From: Harmonia axyridis
Taxonomy: Eukaryota; Arthropoda; Insecta; Coleoptera; Coccinellidae
NCBI RefSeq assembly: GCF_914767665.1
Contig: NC_059501.1
Span: 48,670,798-48,734,797 of the forward strand
Reading direction: 5' to 3'
Length of the DNA: 64,000 bases
Shown: in pieces, positions 32,912 through 44,659 of the stretch
Layout of the letters: the number at the start of each line of letters is the position of its first letter
Position numbering within the stretch: position 1 is the stretch's first letter
Notes under the pieces: generated by a model
What the model saw: only the letters and a program-made list of their open reading frames with translations
What the model was told of the DNA's origin: nothing
Database searches by the model: none
Program-made: the position numbers and the translations under genes

Positions 32912-33295
32912 GGTTCCAAAATGGTTGTTACAGGGAGATGACTACTTTTCCTTCCGTTCCATTTTGGAACTCAAAAATTTTTGTGTAACTGTTGAAAATA
33001 TTGTTGTGGTTTGTGAGATTGTGTGCTGAATCGATGTTATAACATAGCAAATCGTTATAAATGTGGAAGATGGTTGTTATAAACTATGTTTGCCACTGTG
33101 GGATGATATAGGTTAATCCTAGACTCCGTGACCCCAGGAATCATTCCACATTACTATTATCGATTGAATTATTTTATATTACATTACTTGATTTTGGGTA
33201 CATAGCATTGCTGCTGAGCCCAACTCATATTTTGGTCCACAGTGGGGGTTTACACTGCCCAAAGTATGGTACTTTGAATTGAATGAATGAATGAA
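32912..33295 (+). mobile_element. short retroposon with 12-bp target duplication
   Basis: AAGGTTAGCTCC occurs at 32900-32911 and 33296-33307. The 384-base insert ends in GAATTGAATGAATGAATGA, a short-unit tail like that of the RTE-type LINE near 2120, and includes GAGCCCAAC also found there. It begins with GGTTCCAAAATGG paired with CCATTTTGGAAC. It is probably a SINE or truncated RTE copy. Confidence 0.7.
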
Positions 33296-33482
33296 AAGGT
33301 TAGCTCCCGGCCGGCCAGCTCCACGGGAATCATTCATTCCACCACGGAAACACACTTTCGTCATTTGCGATTTTTTGATTTGATTTCTGGATGCGTGAAC
33401 GTAATAAAATTAAGTTCATCTTAAAGATAAATAAATAAACAAGCAAGGAGCAATTTTTCGCTCAAATAGGCTACATCTAGGG

Positions 33483-33903
33483 TGTTAAGGCTTACAGAGG
33501 AAGAACTTCTGTGATTCTACTCGATATTTTCTCCCACCTCCAGAAAGTGCTTTCAATAATTCAGTATTCACCCAGTAATATTTATCAGTCAGTAACTCAG
33601 TATTCATCATTACGTATTCAAGTATTCAATCACTGGTATTCACAAGTTATTTCTATTATAACATTACAGTCATATACAGTGTTTGTGTTAACATATTAAA
33701 CAAGTAAAAATCATAGGTATTTTCCTTCATCCATAAATCAAGCATACATTCGTTAATGGTACTTCGAGCCAGTAGCCAAAATCAAGCAACCATACACGCG
33801 TACATGGTGATTCAAACGAATCAGTGAAAATACATCAAGCAAACAAGTGATTGAATATAACACCAAACAAGAAAAACAGTAAGTCATCCACTATCCTTCT
33901 ATA
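33483..33903 (+). repeat. 5' LTR and leader start of BEL-3
   Basis: TGTTAAGGCTTACAGAGG through to the mariner insertion at CTTCTATA. Matches the 3' LTR at 49665 in order (AATAATTCAGTATTCACCC, TGTTTGTGTTAACATATT, GGTACTTCGAGCCAG). Confidence 0.8.
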
Positions 33904-34652
33904 CAGGGTCTTTCACGAGGAACCTCACCTATATTTATACGGGAAACTACTGAACGTATTTTCATGAAATTCAGCACTTATAAGTATTTCACGATGCTGA
34001 TGAAATCGAAAATATTTTCAAGGCATGAGCACTTCCGGAAATGACGTCAACTTCCGTTTTTCAAATTAGAACACCATTTTTTTATTGCAGCAATTCCTTA
34101 GAAAATTTCAAGTTATTTTGATGTAACATTTTTCAGTTTTGGTTGGAAAATTCTCTCTGAGCGGGAAAATTCGAAAAAAAATCGAAAATAGAGCTCCGCT
34201 GAAACAAGAATAACTTCGAGGTTTTTGGATGGAAAATTTTCATTTTTGGGATTTTTCAAGATGTAAGATTGATGTATCCACTTTAAAAATCGAAATCGCG
34301 ATTCATGATACAGGGGGTGAAAAAATCGCTTTCAAAGTTAGGGATGACAAAATCGTGAAAAATCAATTTTTTCAAATTAGAACCCAATTTTTTTTATGGC
34401 AGATATTGAATCTACGTTAAAAAATAATGTGAGTGTATGCATCACACCGTTGCCCTAAAATGGATATTTTCTGAGTTATTCACAAAAAACTGTTTTTCGT
34501 CTTGAATTTTCAGCTATTTCTTTTCCCTTCACGCCAAAAAGATGAAATTTTCAGGAAATGTTATTTGAATCATGCTGTAGATTTTTCACCCCTTCTTGAA
34601 ACCGACTTCAAGTTACTATTAGGAGAACCATGGCAAACTCTCGCAGTTATAA

Positions 34653-35824
34653 CTAGAGAAGATGCTCAAAGTTTTGACCGTTAATTTCTAGACATTTATT
34701 TATACGTCTCAGGAATGCTTCGTGCGTTGCTCTTCTTATTTTATCGGGAGGAAGAGATCTGCAAAAGTGTTTAAAAACCAAATTGAGTTTCAAAACTATG
34801 AATCTAAAAATCTAAACAAACCTGAACGCATTTCTGACTCGTTCTATGCAGTCCTCTTTATCAGTCAGGGGAGTTGAGTAGACAATATTTTTATCCTACC
34901 CCAAACATAATAGTCTAAAGGAGTTAAATCGGGAGAACGTGGTGGCCAAAGATGTGGACCATTGTTCGCCAACCATCGATCTTCAAATAGCCCGTAGAGG
35001 ATATTTGACACATTGAGTGAATTGTGTGGAGGCGCGCCATCTTGTTGATACCATAAGTCATTATGGTTCTGTACTAGCGGCTCAATTATTTGAGTCAATA
35101 TGTCAGAATATCTATCTCCTAAGGAAGAACATTTTTTAAATAATGCAAACATGTGTAGTGTACTATCTTACCAGTTAAAGTCCCATCATAAATGTGAACA
35201 TCGAGAATTGCATTATTTTTGATGGCGCAAAAACATTGAAACTCCAGGTCTCTTGAAAGTTCCATTGTCTGAAGTGGTGGTTGTTCTCTTCATCCCCATA
35301 ATGACTGTTATGCCTATTGAAAGAACCATTCTTTGTGAATTTAGATTCATCTGTCCAAATTATACAGTCCAAAAAGTTTTCATTCTCTTGAAATGGAATC
35401 ATCATAGCTTCGCAAAACTCTGTTCTCCTGACGAAATCAGTTTCCTTCAAATGCTGTACCCTATTGAATTTATATGGGTGCATTTTATGTTTTTTTTTAA
35501 TATTCTCCAAACACTCGATTGAGATAATCCCAGATCAATCTCGGCATCTTTGAGAGAATTTGGAGGATTCACACGAAAATATGCAAGAACTGTAATTTCG
35601 TTGTTCTCATCTTCTACTACACTTTTTTCTCTGTGTATAGTTTTCTTAACGAAAGATCCGACATTTCTCAAGTTTGTCATGGTTCTGTTAATGGTATCTC
35701 TCGTTGGTCTGGGTCGGTCAGGAAACCTCTCAATGAACAGTCGAATCGTTCTATCTACAACTTTATTACATTCTCCATGAAGTAGAATGAGATTTAAATA
35801 ATCTTCATTGGTAAAATTAGGCAT
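34653..35824 (-). pseudogene. mariner copy 2 transposase, DD41D type, frameshifted
   Basis: Same protein as copy 1: start MPNFTNEDYLNLILLHGECN, then WTDESKF, YQQDGAPPH and SPDLTPLDYYVWG with 41 residues between the last two Asp. Frameshifts lie near 35460 and 35200. A one-base loss near 34890 breaks the frame after VWGRIK, where copy 1 is open. The 63-bp intron-like segment is at 34759-34821 and the stop would be at 34653-34655. The two copies carry mostly different lesions, so they decayed independently. Confidence 0.85.
34759..34821 (-). other. putative transposase intron, copy 2
   Basis: Same length, GTTTGT start and TTTTGCAG end as 5154-5216 in copy 1. Confidence 0.65.
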
Positions 35825-36880
35825 AGTGATTGATTTTATAACTTAATACGAATTATCACCAAATTAATAGTAAACACAAAATGCTACTGAATAAAGAGGA
35901 ATTTGGCAGATGTAATTAATGATATCTATCATTAAAAAAAAAGAATGTAAACATGGTAAGTTTTTGCATATGGTTCATAAGGAATTATTTATTTATCACT
36001 GGGGAGAAAACCGATGGCCGATTAGTTGAAATAAAAAGGTTTCCGATACAAATTCGAATCAAAATTCGCCATCTATTTAGGAACAACCTGTAACTTCTTT
36101 CTCTTGCATATTAGGGTAGTAAAATCTAAAACATGGTTTAAGTAACAGTTCCTGAAAATTTCATCTTTTTGGCGTGAAGGGAAAAGAAATAGCTGAAAAT
36201 TCAAGACGAAAAACAGTTTTTTGTGAATAACTCAGAAAATATCCACTTTAGGGCAAGGGTGTGATGCATACACTCACATTATTTTTTAACGTAGATTCAA
36301 TATCTGCCATAAAAAAATGGGGTTCTAATTTGAAAAAATTGATTTTTCACGATTTTGTCATCCCTAACTTTGAAAGCGATTTTTTCACCCCCTGTATCAT
36401 GAATCGCGATTTCGATTTTTAAAGTGGATACATCAATCTTACATCTTGAAAAATCCCAAAAATGAAAATTTTCCATCCAAAAACCTCGAAGTTATTCTTG
36501 TTTCAGCGGAGCTCTATTTTCGATTTTTTTTCTAATTTTCCCGCTCAGAGAGAATTTTCCAACCAAAACTGAAAAATGTTACATCAAAATAACTTGAAAT
36601 TTTCTAAGGAATCTATTGCTGCAATAAAAAAATGGTGTTCTAATTTGAAAAACGGAAGTTGACGTCATTTCCGGAAGTGCTCATGCCTTGAAAATATTTT
36701 CGATTTCATCAGCATCGTGAAATACTTATAAGTGCTGAATTTCATGAAAATACGTTCAGTAGTTTCCCGTATAAATATGGGTGAGGTTCCTCGTGAAAGA
36801 CCCTGTATATTATTATCCACATAAATCCCTATTTTTGAGTATTTTTGATCTGACAAAATAAAATGTATAACTAAATCAAA

Positions 36881-36966
36881 ATGGTTGAAGCATTAAAACT
36901 CAAAAGAGCAGAAATCAATGGTCAATTAACGCGATTCAGCAATTTTCTATCAAATCTTTCGGATCA
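36881..36966 (+). pseudogene. gag start of BEL-3
   Basis: Encodes MVEALKLKRAEINGQLTRFS and NFLSNLSD, matching the first 28 or so residues of the BEL-1 gag. It then runs abruptly into unrelated BEL sequence. Confidence 0.85.
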
Positions 36967-36999
36967 AATACAAGGCAGTATATCTTTCACCAATTAGAA

Positions 37000-38030
37000 A
37001 AAACAACATGGACACTTTGATTCACCTCTCCAATCATGTTTGCAGTCTCGTGGCTACTATTAAATCATTGGACCATTTTGAACACCTCCAAAATCCGCAA
37101 ATACTACGAGAATTGGTTCAGAAACTACCTTATTCGTTGAAACTCCAATAGGGAGAAGAAATTATGCGAAAAAGGGAAACGACAAATCTGAACGACTTTT
37201 CCATCTGAATTAATGAAAAGGCAACTGCGGCGTGTTTTGTCAATAGTTCCAAGAGTTTCAAGATAGAAACAAAACCAAAACATATTCAGTTCTCTTCAAA
37301 ACGACGTAATCACCAGACCATGAAATGCAGAACAAGACGACAGTGTAACATCAATGGTTGTAAGCGTTCCCATCATCAGCTGCTTCATAAAGATACCCAA
37401 AGATCAATCGAAGATACTGATACCCATTCAACCCAGACAGAATTTGAAAATAATGAAAACGTGCTTGCAGTTGGACATGGAGAAGGCAATGTTTTGTTGA
37501 GGACAGTGAAAGTGAAGTTGTATGGAAACAACACTGTTTTGGAGACCGTAGCTTTATGTGACGAAGCTTCTTCTGTGACTCTCGTAGACAAGTCAATAGC
37601 TAACAGATTGGGACTGAATGGCACTCCTCAACCGCTTTGCATCCAATGGACAAACAATTTAGCCTCTCGCCATGCAGATTCAAGTTGTTTAAATATTGGG
37701 ATATCGGGAGTATTCGACGGAGCTAAGATTTTCAGTATGAAAAATGTCAGAACAGTACAAAATTTAGCTCTCCCCATTCAAGAGATTCGAAAATCCGATT
37801 GGGAAAGGTATTCTTTTTTGTCAGGAATTCCCTTCCACGAAATAGGAGAACGCCCTATGATTTTATTGGGCCAAGACAATGTACGCCTCACTGTAGCCAG
37901 AAAAGTCATTCAAAGCACCGAAAATCTTCCCATTGCGACAAAAACCAATCTGGGTTGGATACTTCACGGAGGAAACTGTATATTCCTTCCACATCTGCAG
38001 TCCTGGAATGTCCGACGATTCACTCTATGA
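37000..38030 (+). pseudogene. BEL-2 gag end and protease region
   Basis: The gag part (37008-37320) has in-frame stops. The open part 37320-38030 has a terminal knuckle remnant (CNINGCKRSHHQLLH), then ETVALCDEASSVTLVDKS where Pao proteases usually carry a D-E-G-S motif; here the Gly is Ala. LGQDNVRL and TKTNLGWILHGG are the conserved end of this domain. It overlaps the RT frame by about 100 bases in another frame, showing a frameshift. Confidence 0.75.
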
Positions 38031-39246
38031 AATGGTGAAACAATCTTTTACCACAGATGCCTTTGGAGTAGTTCCAATGAAAACGAACATGAATAAAGCG
38101 GAAAAGAGGGCTATGGAGATAATGAGAAATACAATCAGACGTATAGGAAACAGATTCGAGATAGGGCTGCTGTGGAAGGAAGACAACATTCATCTCCCAG
38201 AGAGTAAAACAATTGCCATTCAGCGACTGAGATGCGTGGAAAAACAAATACAGAAGGATGGGGACTTTGGGAAGCGATACTTTGAGAAAATAACAAGCCA
38301 CGTCGAGAAAGGATATGCAAGGAAGTTGACTCCTGCAGAATCCAATGAAGAAGGTCCTCGATGCTGGTATTTGCCGCATTTCGGAGTAATTAACCCCAAT
38401 AAGCCAAAGAAACTCCGTTTAGTCTTTGATGCCGTCTCAAAATCGAACGGAACCAGTCTGAATGATAATTTACTATCTGACCCAGACTTGCTACAATCAT
38501 TGGTGGAGGTATTGATTAAATTTCGACAAAGGAAAATTGGATTCTGCAGTGATGTCAGAGAAATGTTCCATCAAGTTATGGTGAGAAAGGAAGACCAAAG
38601 CTCCCAGAGGTTTTTATGGCGAGATGGGGATACGAATCGACAACGGGACGTTTATGAAATGCAAGTTATGACCTTTGGTGCCACTTGCTCCCCAACCTGT
38701 GCCCAGTTCGTCAAAAATGTGAATGCTGAGGAGTTATCCAGCCAAAAAAATTTTATCGATGCTATAACAAAAAAACACTATGTAGACGACTATCTTGACT
38801 GTACCGATTTTGTAGAAGAAGCCTTGGAAACAATCTCCGAAGTGTCACGGGTTCAAAAATCATGAGGATTTGAGCTTGTCAACTGGATATGCAATTCGGG
38901 AGAAGTCATAGAAAAACTGTCATCAGACGATTCAGTATTCAAGGACTTCTGTGTGGATTCGAATTCGACAATGCAAAGAGTACTTGGCCTTTCGTGGGAT
39001 TCAAAATTGGATCTTTTTTGTTTCAGAATTTCAAAATTCGAAGATAAATTTAGAGATAGTAGACCAACCAAGCGACAAATTTTGAAGACGGTAATGTCAA
39101 TATTCGACCCTTTAGGACTCATTGTGAATTTCACAAAAAAAGGACGTATTCTCATACAAGACATATGGCGATCTGGGATTGGATGGGACGATAGTATAGA
39201 CGAGGACCTATATATCACACGTGGAAACTTTGGCAAAGCGATTTGA
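37933..39246 (+). pseudogene. BEL-2 reverse transcriptase
   Basis: Frame 37933-38865: CWYLPHFGVINPNKP, LRLVFDAVSKSNGTSLNDNL, DVREMFHQV, MTFGATCSPTCAQFV and KKHYVDDYLDC, the catalytic YVDD. An in-frame TGA at 38863-38865 precedes GFELVNWICNS. The connection region continues in the same frame with VLGLSWDSKLD, ILKTVMSIFDPLGLIVNF to 39246, where a frameshift occurs. The catalytic residues are present but the polyprotein is broken. Confidence 0.85.
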
Positions 39247-39744
39247 GACAAATAGAAAACATTTCCATCCCAAGATGTTATTCTGTGAATATTCCTGAAG
39301 CTAATAAGATAGAACTGCACGTCTTTTGCGACGCTAGCAAGAAAGCATACGCAGTAGCATCCTATCTAGGAGTTTTGACTAAAGACGAAATAGATGTAAC
39401 TCTTGTTATGGCCCGAGCGAGAGTACCTCCAACAAAACCCATTTCTCTTCCACGTTTGGAGTTGCAGGCTGTGGTGATGGGAAGCAGGCTCGCAAAAACA
39501 ATCAAGGACATTTTGGAGATAAAAATTGACGAAGTATTTTTATGGTTAGACTCTACTACGGTACTTTGTTGGATCAAAGGTGATGGAAACAAATTGGAAC
39601 AGTTCGAAAGTCACCGCATCGAAGAGATCCAAGAATTAACAAACATCAACAACTGGAATTGGATTCCCTCAAAATTGAATTCGGCCGATATTGCCACCAG
39701 AACCTACAACAAAGACGACGGCAATAAGACGACCTACGCAAGTT
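39243..39744 (+). pseudogene. BEL-2 RNase H
   Basis: IELHVFCDASKKAYAVASY carries the first RNase H Asp; PRLELQAVVMGSRLA and VFLWLDSTTVLCWIKG follow with the next acidic residues, and NWIPSKLNSADIATR ends the domain. The frame then enters the ATT-type tail of the inserted LINE at about 39745. Confidence 0.85.
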
Positions 39745-39897
39745 ATTATTATTATTATTGAGAAATTACAGAGTAGAGGCAAAAGCCTATGAACTCAGAG
39801 AAAGGTGAAAAATAGTTGAACATACTCTATATACAGACAACAGTAATAGAACCAAGAACCAGTAACAAACACAAAATTAAGAGCATAAACAGAATGT

Positions 39898-42697
39898 TCA
39901 GATGTGAAACCCATTTTCAAACCAGGCATCAAGTCTGTTCTTGAAGGTATTTACGGAAGGTGCATTCACGACGTCACCGGGGAGTCTATTCCATACACTG
40001 AACACTCTATTAGAAATGAAATATTCGCGGCACTTTGCACGAAAACTTTCACGCTTAAGTTTTAAACTGTGACCACGTAGATTGTTTGTGTTCAGTTGGT
40101 ATAAATGCGAGATATCGGTACCGAACATTCCATGGAGCGCACGAAAGGTGATGATCAAATCCCCGCGCAGCCGTCGATCTTCCAGTGAAGACAGCCCCAT
40201 CCTCTCCAACCTCTCCGGATACGATGGTCTCAAGACACCATAAGGCAGACGAGTCACTCTTCGCTGAAACCCCTCCAAGAGCATCAGATCGCCTCTGAGC
40301 CAAGGGTTCCAAACAGGACCGGCAAATTCTAAAATTGGCCTCAGGTATGTTTTATAAATCTGGCCTACGGTAGCGACATCACATCCCTGGAAAGATTTCT
40401 GTATAATAAAGAGGAGTCTCCTTGCTTTGTTCAGCGTTTTTGTTATGTGGTTTGACCAGGAGAGATCACTGGTGATGGTCACACCCAAGTAAACATGTGC
40501 GGTACAACTCCACTCCAAGGCCATCAATACAATAACTGTGTTGGGGATTGTTTGCACCGAGATAGAGAAAACGACACTTTGACTGGTTAAGAGGTATCAG
40601 CCAACGAGATGACCAGAGGGAAACTCTATTAAGATCCTCTTGGAGTTGTCCATAGCAAGTCTCAGCCTCTCCGAAAAACTTGACATTGTCCGCATAGGAT
40701 GCACTTGGTGAGACAATAGAAGAAGTCAGATCACTTACATATGCTATAAATAGAAGTGGGCCAAGTACCGACCCCTGAGGCACACCGCTAAGCACCTCCT
40801 TGGGCTCCGAATACGATTGTCCGACATTCATTGAGAATGTTCTGTTGGTCAAAAATTCCCTGATTCAGTTGAGGAGTGCACCACGAATGCCAAAACTTTC
40901 CACTTTGTACAGCAAAAGAGATATTGGAACCTTATCAAAGGCCCTGGAGAAATCCAAATAAATAACATCAATAGGTATCTTTCTATTCAAGGCTGACGTC
41001 CATTTATCCAAGCAAAATAATAAATTAGTGATTATGGATCGACCAGGGACAAATCCATGCTGTGAATCAGGAATTAGACTGTGATTCCAGAGGAAAGATG
41101 TTAGCTGCTCAGAAATAACTCGCTCAAGAATTTTACAAACTATTGAAGTTAAACTAATTGGCCGATAATTGTCAGGATTGTGCCTGTCACCCTTCTTAAA
41201 AATTGGTTTGACCTTGGCCTCATGCCAGGGGGAGGTTAAATCACCAGAGGCAAGAGAAAAGGAGAATGTGGACGCAAGAGGCACAGATAGACTGGTAGCA
41301 CACTCCGACAAAAATTTGGCACTGATATTATCGGGACAAGGTGACGATGAGATCCTAAGCGATCTAAGTTGTCTTTCAACTTCTTCATGTGTGATCACGA
41401 TTTCAGAACTGGATGACTCATTACGGGGAGTTGTCAGCGGCGGCATCGGGCCTACCGGTTCAGAAATAAAGGCGAGAGAAAAGCAAGATGCAAACGACTC
41501 CGCTGTCTCAGTGGGACTGAGTAGATCACCATCCTCAGCAGATCGAATTGAAGGGGTGGACACCTTGCAGTTGAGACATTGGCGTGTGAACTTAAAAAAT
41601 TTCTTTTTGTTGTTGGATGTCGTCAGGCTATTAATGTAAGAAATTTTTGCCCTTTTAATTGACTGTGACAGAGAGTTGGACAACTGTCGGTGCTGCTTAA
41701 ATATAGCTTCACTCTTGCTTCGAAGGTATCGCCGCCAAAGGCTCTTTTTACACCTTATAGTTCGCAAAAGTTGATTGCTAATCCATGGTTTAAGTTTATC
41801 TTTAACAGTCTCCACGAATGTTGTGTTTTTGTCGATTGCACTACATATATAGCCAAAAAAGTTCTTCCACCGCTCATCAACACTGCCCTTGCCCAATACA
41901 GAATCCCAATCAACTGCGTCAAGAGCTCTTCTCACCTCTCCATAATCAATGACTTTGTGAGTCTCTCCCACGATATTGTTCTTCAGCGATGGAATTCTTA
42001 ACTGAAGTTGAGTGCTCAAAACCAAGTGATCCGATTTTCCAAGTGGAGGACCATACCTGATATCTGATACCAGGTCTGGGTCATTCGTAAATATTAAATC
42101 AGGACATGTAGGGGTCTGATTCGCCCTATAACGAGTGGGCTTCTCCACCAGCTGTTGTAGGTTGGAGTTGAACAACATATCTATGAATAGAAAGGATGGA
42201 GAATTCGCAGATGGGAGTCGCGAAACTGGCCACTCTCTAATATCACCCAGGTTGAAATCACCGACAATGAAGACATTTTTTTCACGTTCTGAAATAGTTT
42301 TAATGTGATCGCAGATAGTGGCATCATGTTCGGATGGTCTAGGGCGGTACACACATCCAGTAAATAGAGTAAAATTCCCAGAAACCATTTTTAAGAACAA
42401 GTTATCTATTCCGGGTGTTGGCAATGAATACTTGGTGATAGAGAAAACATCTGCAACACAATCATGAACGTATATACACGACCCTGCATTCCCCGGTGTT
42501 GTCAGGCTATCGCATCGAAACATAGAAAAACCAGGTATATGGAAGGCTTGGTCGGGCATCTCGGGAGACAACCAGGTTTCAGTGATGAAGATGAAGACTG
42601 GTTTACAATCCTCAAGAAGAAGAAGAAGATCACCAAACTTTGCAGATAGAGAAGCTAAATTCGTATATAAAATTGTCCAATCCATGAGTTCGTCCAC
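39898..42697 (-). pseudogene. CR1-like ORF2: AP endonuclease and reverse transcriptase
   Basis: The endonuclease fills the first 230 residues (ITETWLSPEMPDQ, GCVYRPRPSEHD, FIVGDFNLGDI, SDHLVLSTQL). The RT follows with VKPIFKKGDRHNPDNYRPIS, HGFVPGRSII and DFSRAFDKVP. An in-frame TGA replaces a probable Trp after ALLN at about 40865. Then comes SGVPQGSVLGPLLF and YADNVKFF, where the second Asp of the catalytic pair is Asn. A frameshift near 40500 separates the C-terminal half (LGVTITSDLSWSNHI, RRVTRLPYGVL). ORF2 overlaps the ORF1 stop as TAGTG, with an ATG at 42685. Confidence 0.88.
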
Positions 42698-43716
42698 TAG
42701 TTTTCCGACCCAGATTCCTTGTTGATGGTGACTATCATGGGGGAGCCCTTTACATATTTTATAGTCAGATTCTTTTGCCCAGATAACCTCCTCTGATCCA
42801 GTTCCTTTCGCAAGTTATGAAGTTGTTGGGTCTGCATGGGTGTTTTATCATCCGATAAAGCTACTTTACTGAAGTTTGGAAAACCCACGAGAGCCCTTTT
42901 ATTACGGAGGATACGTATGGCAGTATTGGGATTATGAAATTCGATCCTAATCGGTCTTGGTTTATGACTCGACTCTGCACCCAGCCTAACTACAGCGGTG
43001 ATGGAATTCACGGCCCCCTCATCAATCTTTCCAATCACCTCCCGTGCAACTGCGCTATCGGAGACGACACTGGAGCTCTCGGGAACATTACGAACGATAA
43101 TGTTGTGTGACCTTTTGATGCGTTGAATAATCTCATCCTGTGCTACACCCTGACCACCCACAGAAGGTGATGATGATTGCTCGACAGTCCTTGCGATGTT
43201 CTCAATCTGGTCCATCCTATCACCGATTGTCAACAGATTTGTTTCTAGAACGTTATGGGTAACCTGTAAACTCTTTACGTCCTTTTGACAAGTTTTCAAT
43301 GCGTTGCTATGCTCATTCAATATCATCTCATGAGCTCTGAGTGTATCAGTGCACATTGCCAATTGCTCAGTTAGCTTATTCTGAGTGGACTTAATCGAGG
43401 CTATGTCTTCGGCAATTTGATCAAGAACAGCAAGTTTTCCCATGGCTCTCAGGATCTGGTCAATGCGTGTATCAGTTGAGGAAGGATTTCCCGATACAGA
43501 AGGAGAGACTGCAGTGCCCCCAACATTGCGGCTACGCAGCTGTCTTGCTGAGCTAGAGCATGATGGACATGAAAAAGGTTCGCCGCTTTCAAAAAGAAAC
43601 TTTGCATCCTGAGTCTTCAGGTTCACACAAGCCAGATGAAACATTCCACAACAGACATTACATGAGATCTTATCCCTGCTGCTCACATTCTTCGTACATA
43701 TTACACAGTTCGCCAT
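42697..43716 (-). CDS. CR1-like ORF1 with PHD finger (339 aa)
   Basis: An intact frame. Residues 1-55 form a PHD-type zinc finger (CVICTKNV, CNVCCGMFHLACVN, FSCPSC). Residues about 85-185 look like a coiled coil (LAVLDQIAEDIASIK and following heptads). Residues about 205-330 (HNIIVRNVPESSS, RIEFHNPNTAIRILRNKRAL, QQLHNLRKELDQRR) resemble the RRM-like and C-terminal domains of LINE ORF1 proteins. It presumably coats the element RNA. PHD-bearing ORF1 proteins are known in CR1-group and related LINEs. Confidence 0.85.
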   Translation of the reverse strand: MANCVICTKNVSSRDKISCNVCCGMFHLACVNLKTQDAKFLFESGEPFSCPSCSSSARQLRSRNVGGTAVSPSVSGNPSSTDTRIDQILRAMGKLAVLDQIAEDIASIKSTQNKLTEQLAMCTDTLRAHEMILNEHSNALKTCQKDVKSLQVTHNVLETNLLTIGDRMDQIENIARTVEQSSSPSVGGQGVAQDEIIQRIKRSHNIIVRNVPESSSVVSDSAVAREVIGKIDEGAVNSITAVVRLGAESSHKPRPIRIEFHNPNTAIRILRNKRALVGFPNFSKVALSDDKTPMQTQQLHNLRKELDQRRLSGQKNLTIKYVKGSPMIVTINKESGSEN

Positions 43717-44365
43717 GATATGATGATATGGGAAGTCTCCAGGTGGATGGAACCCTTTATTCTCTAATATTAGAATTCAATCGAACTTGTGGTAAATCAG
43801 CCAGCGAACATAATAAGAGAGCGAAAATAATCAAGAATCACACAAACTAATCGAGCTGATTATAAGCCGGGGGAAAGGAGAGAGACAGGGGAAATACACT
43901 TTTCACTTTCTGAAGCCGACCAGAAAGACTTTGAGTAGACGAACACGGGTGGGCCTAGGAAAAGCAAGGGTATCCCTACAGAGGAAAATCACAAAGGAAC
44001 AGGGTACTTGTATTCAGTGATCACTTTCAACAAACGACAATATAGAAAATACGAAGAAACTCTCGTGTATGGTCTTCCTTAGTCACAGGGAAACCGATGT
44101 GCTTATCAGAAACGCAGATGTTAACTCAACTGATTACAGATAAATGTGATCCTCGATCCAAGAAAACCGATTAAACTGAATCGGAAGATTGTTTCAAATA
44201 ACAAATTTGAGGTGATATAACGACAAAAATTGCAACAAAATCACACAAAAACTCACGCGTGTACCCTTATCCGTCACCAGACAACAGGAAAATAGAAAAG
44301 AACTCTGAAGAATCACAAAAAACACCGCACGATAAATAAGCCTGTATGCTCAACGTAAATTGTTG
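43717..44365 (-). promoter_or_regulatory. 5' untranslated region of the CR1-like LINE
   Basis: About 650 bases upstream of ORF1, somewhat richer in GC than the surroundings and without recognisable coding. LINE promoters are internal and normally lie here; this role is inferred. Confidence 0.45.
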
Positions 44366-44659
44366 GTTTAAAGGTCCTGATTTCTTGTATGAACCTTATG
44401 GCGCAAGAAGAATATTTTGAATTTGGAAGATCTTCCATATGAAGAAATTGAAATAGCAGCAGTTACTACAGAAGAAGAATAATATCTGCCTGACATCAAC
44501 CGATTTTCAACATGGACTCGGTTGATATGCGTTACTGCTTGGATGTTGAGATTCGTAGATATTCTTCTGGACAGACTGAGAAGAAGCAACAGAGTTTTTC
44601 TTGGGCAGTTGGAAGTTTCCGAGATTCAAAAATCTGAAATCCTTTGGATCATACGGTGC
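44366..44659 (+). pseudogene. BEL-2 region between RNase H and integrase
   Basis: WFKGPDFLYEPYGARRIF continues the Pao frame after the LINE; then a shifted frame gives INRFSTWTRLICVTAWMLRF and EILWIIRCQ, the usual link to integrase. It is cut at 44660 by another insertion. Confidence 0.7.

Larger units (their letters stand above)
33904..36805 (-). mobile_element. mariner-type DD41D transposon copy 2 (2902 bp, complete ends)
   Basis: Ends CAGGGTCTTTCACG... and ...CGTGAAAGACCCTG with TA on both sides (33902-33903, 36806-36807). TIRs extend to about 34590 and 36120, close to 690 bases each. The target CTTCTATATTATTATCC is intact in BEL-1 as CTTCTATATATTATC, confirming a TA duplication inside the BEL leader. 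The transposase is on the minus strand. Confidence 0.93.
39745..44365 (-). mobile_element. CR1-like LINE, nearly full length, inserted in BEL-2
   Basis: Runs on the minus strand with a 5' region to about 44365, ORF1 (43716-42697), ORF2 (42697-39898) and an ATT-repeat tail at 39745. The host BEL-2 frame resumes at about 44366 with WFKGPDFLYEP. It is the least damaged LINE in the window. Confidence 0.85.

Noticed and set aside
33179..33364. Minus-strand 61-residue frame near the retroposon
   Set aside because: It crosses the retroposon boundary and its target duplication, so it cannot be a native gene.
41169..42001. Plus-strand frames opposite the CR1-like ORF2
   Set aside because: The other strand carries endonuclease and RT motifs; these frames show none.
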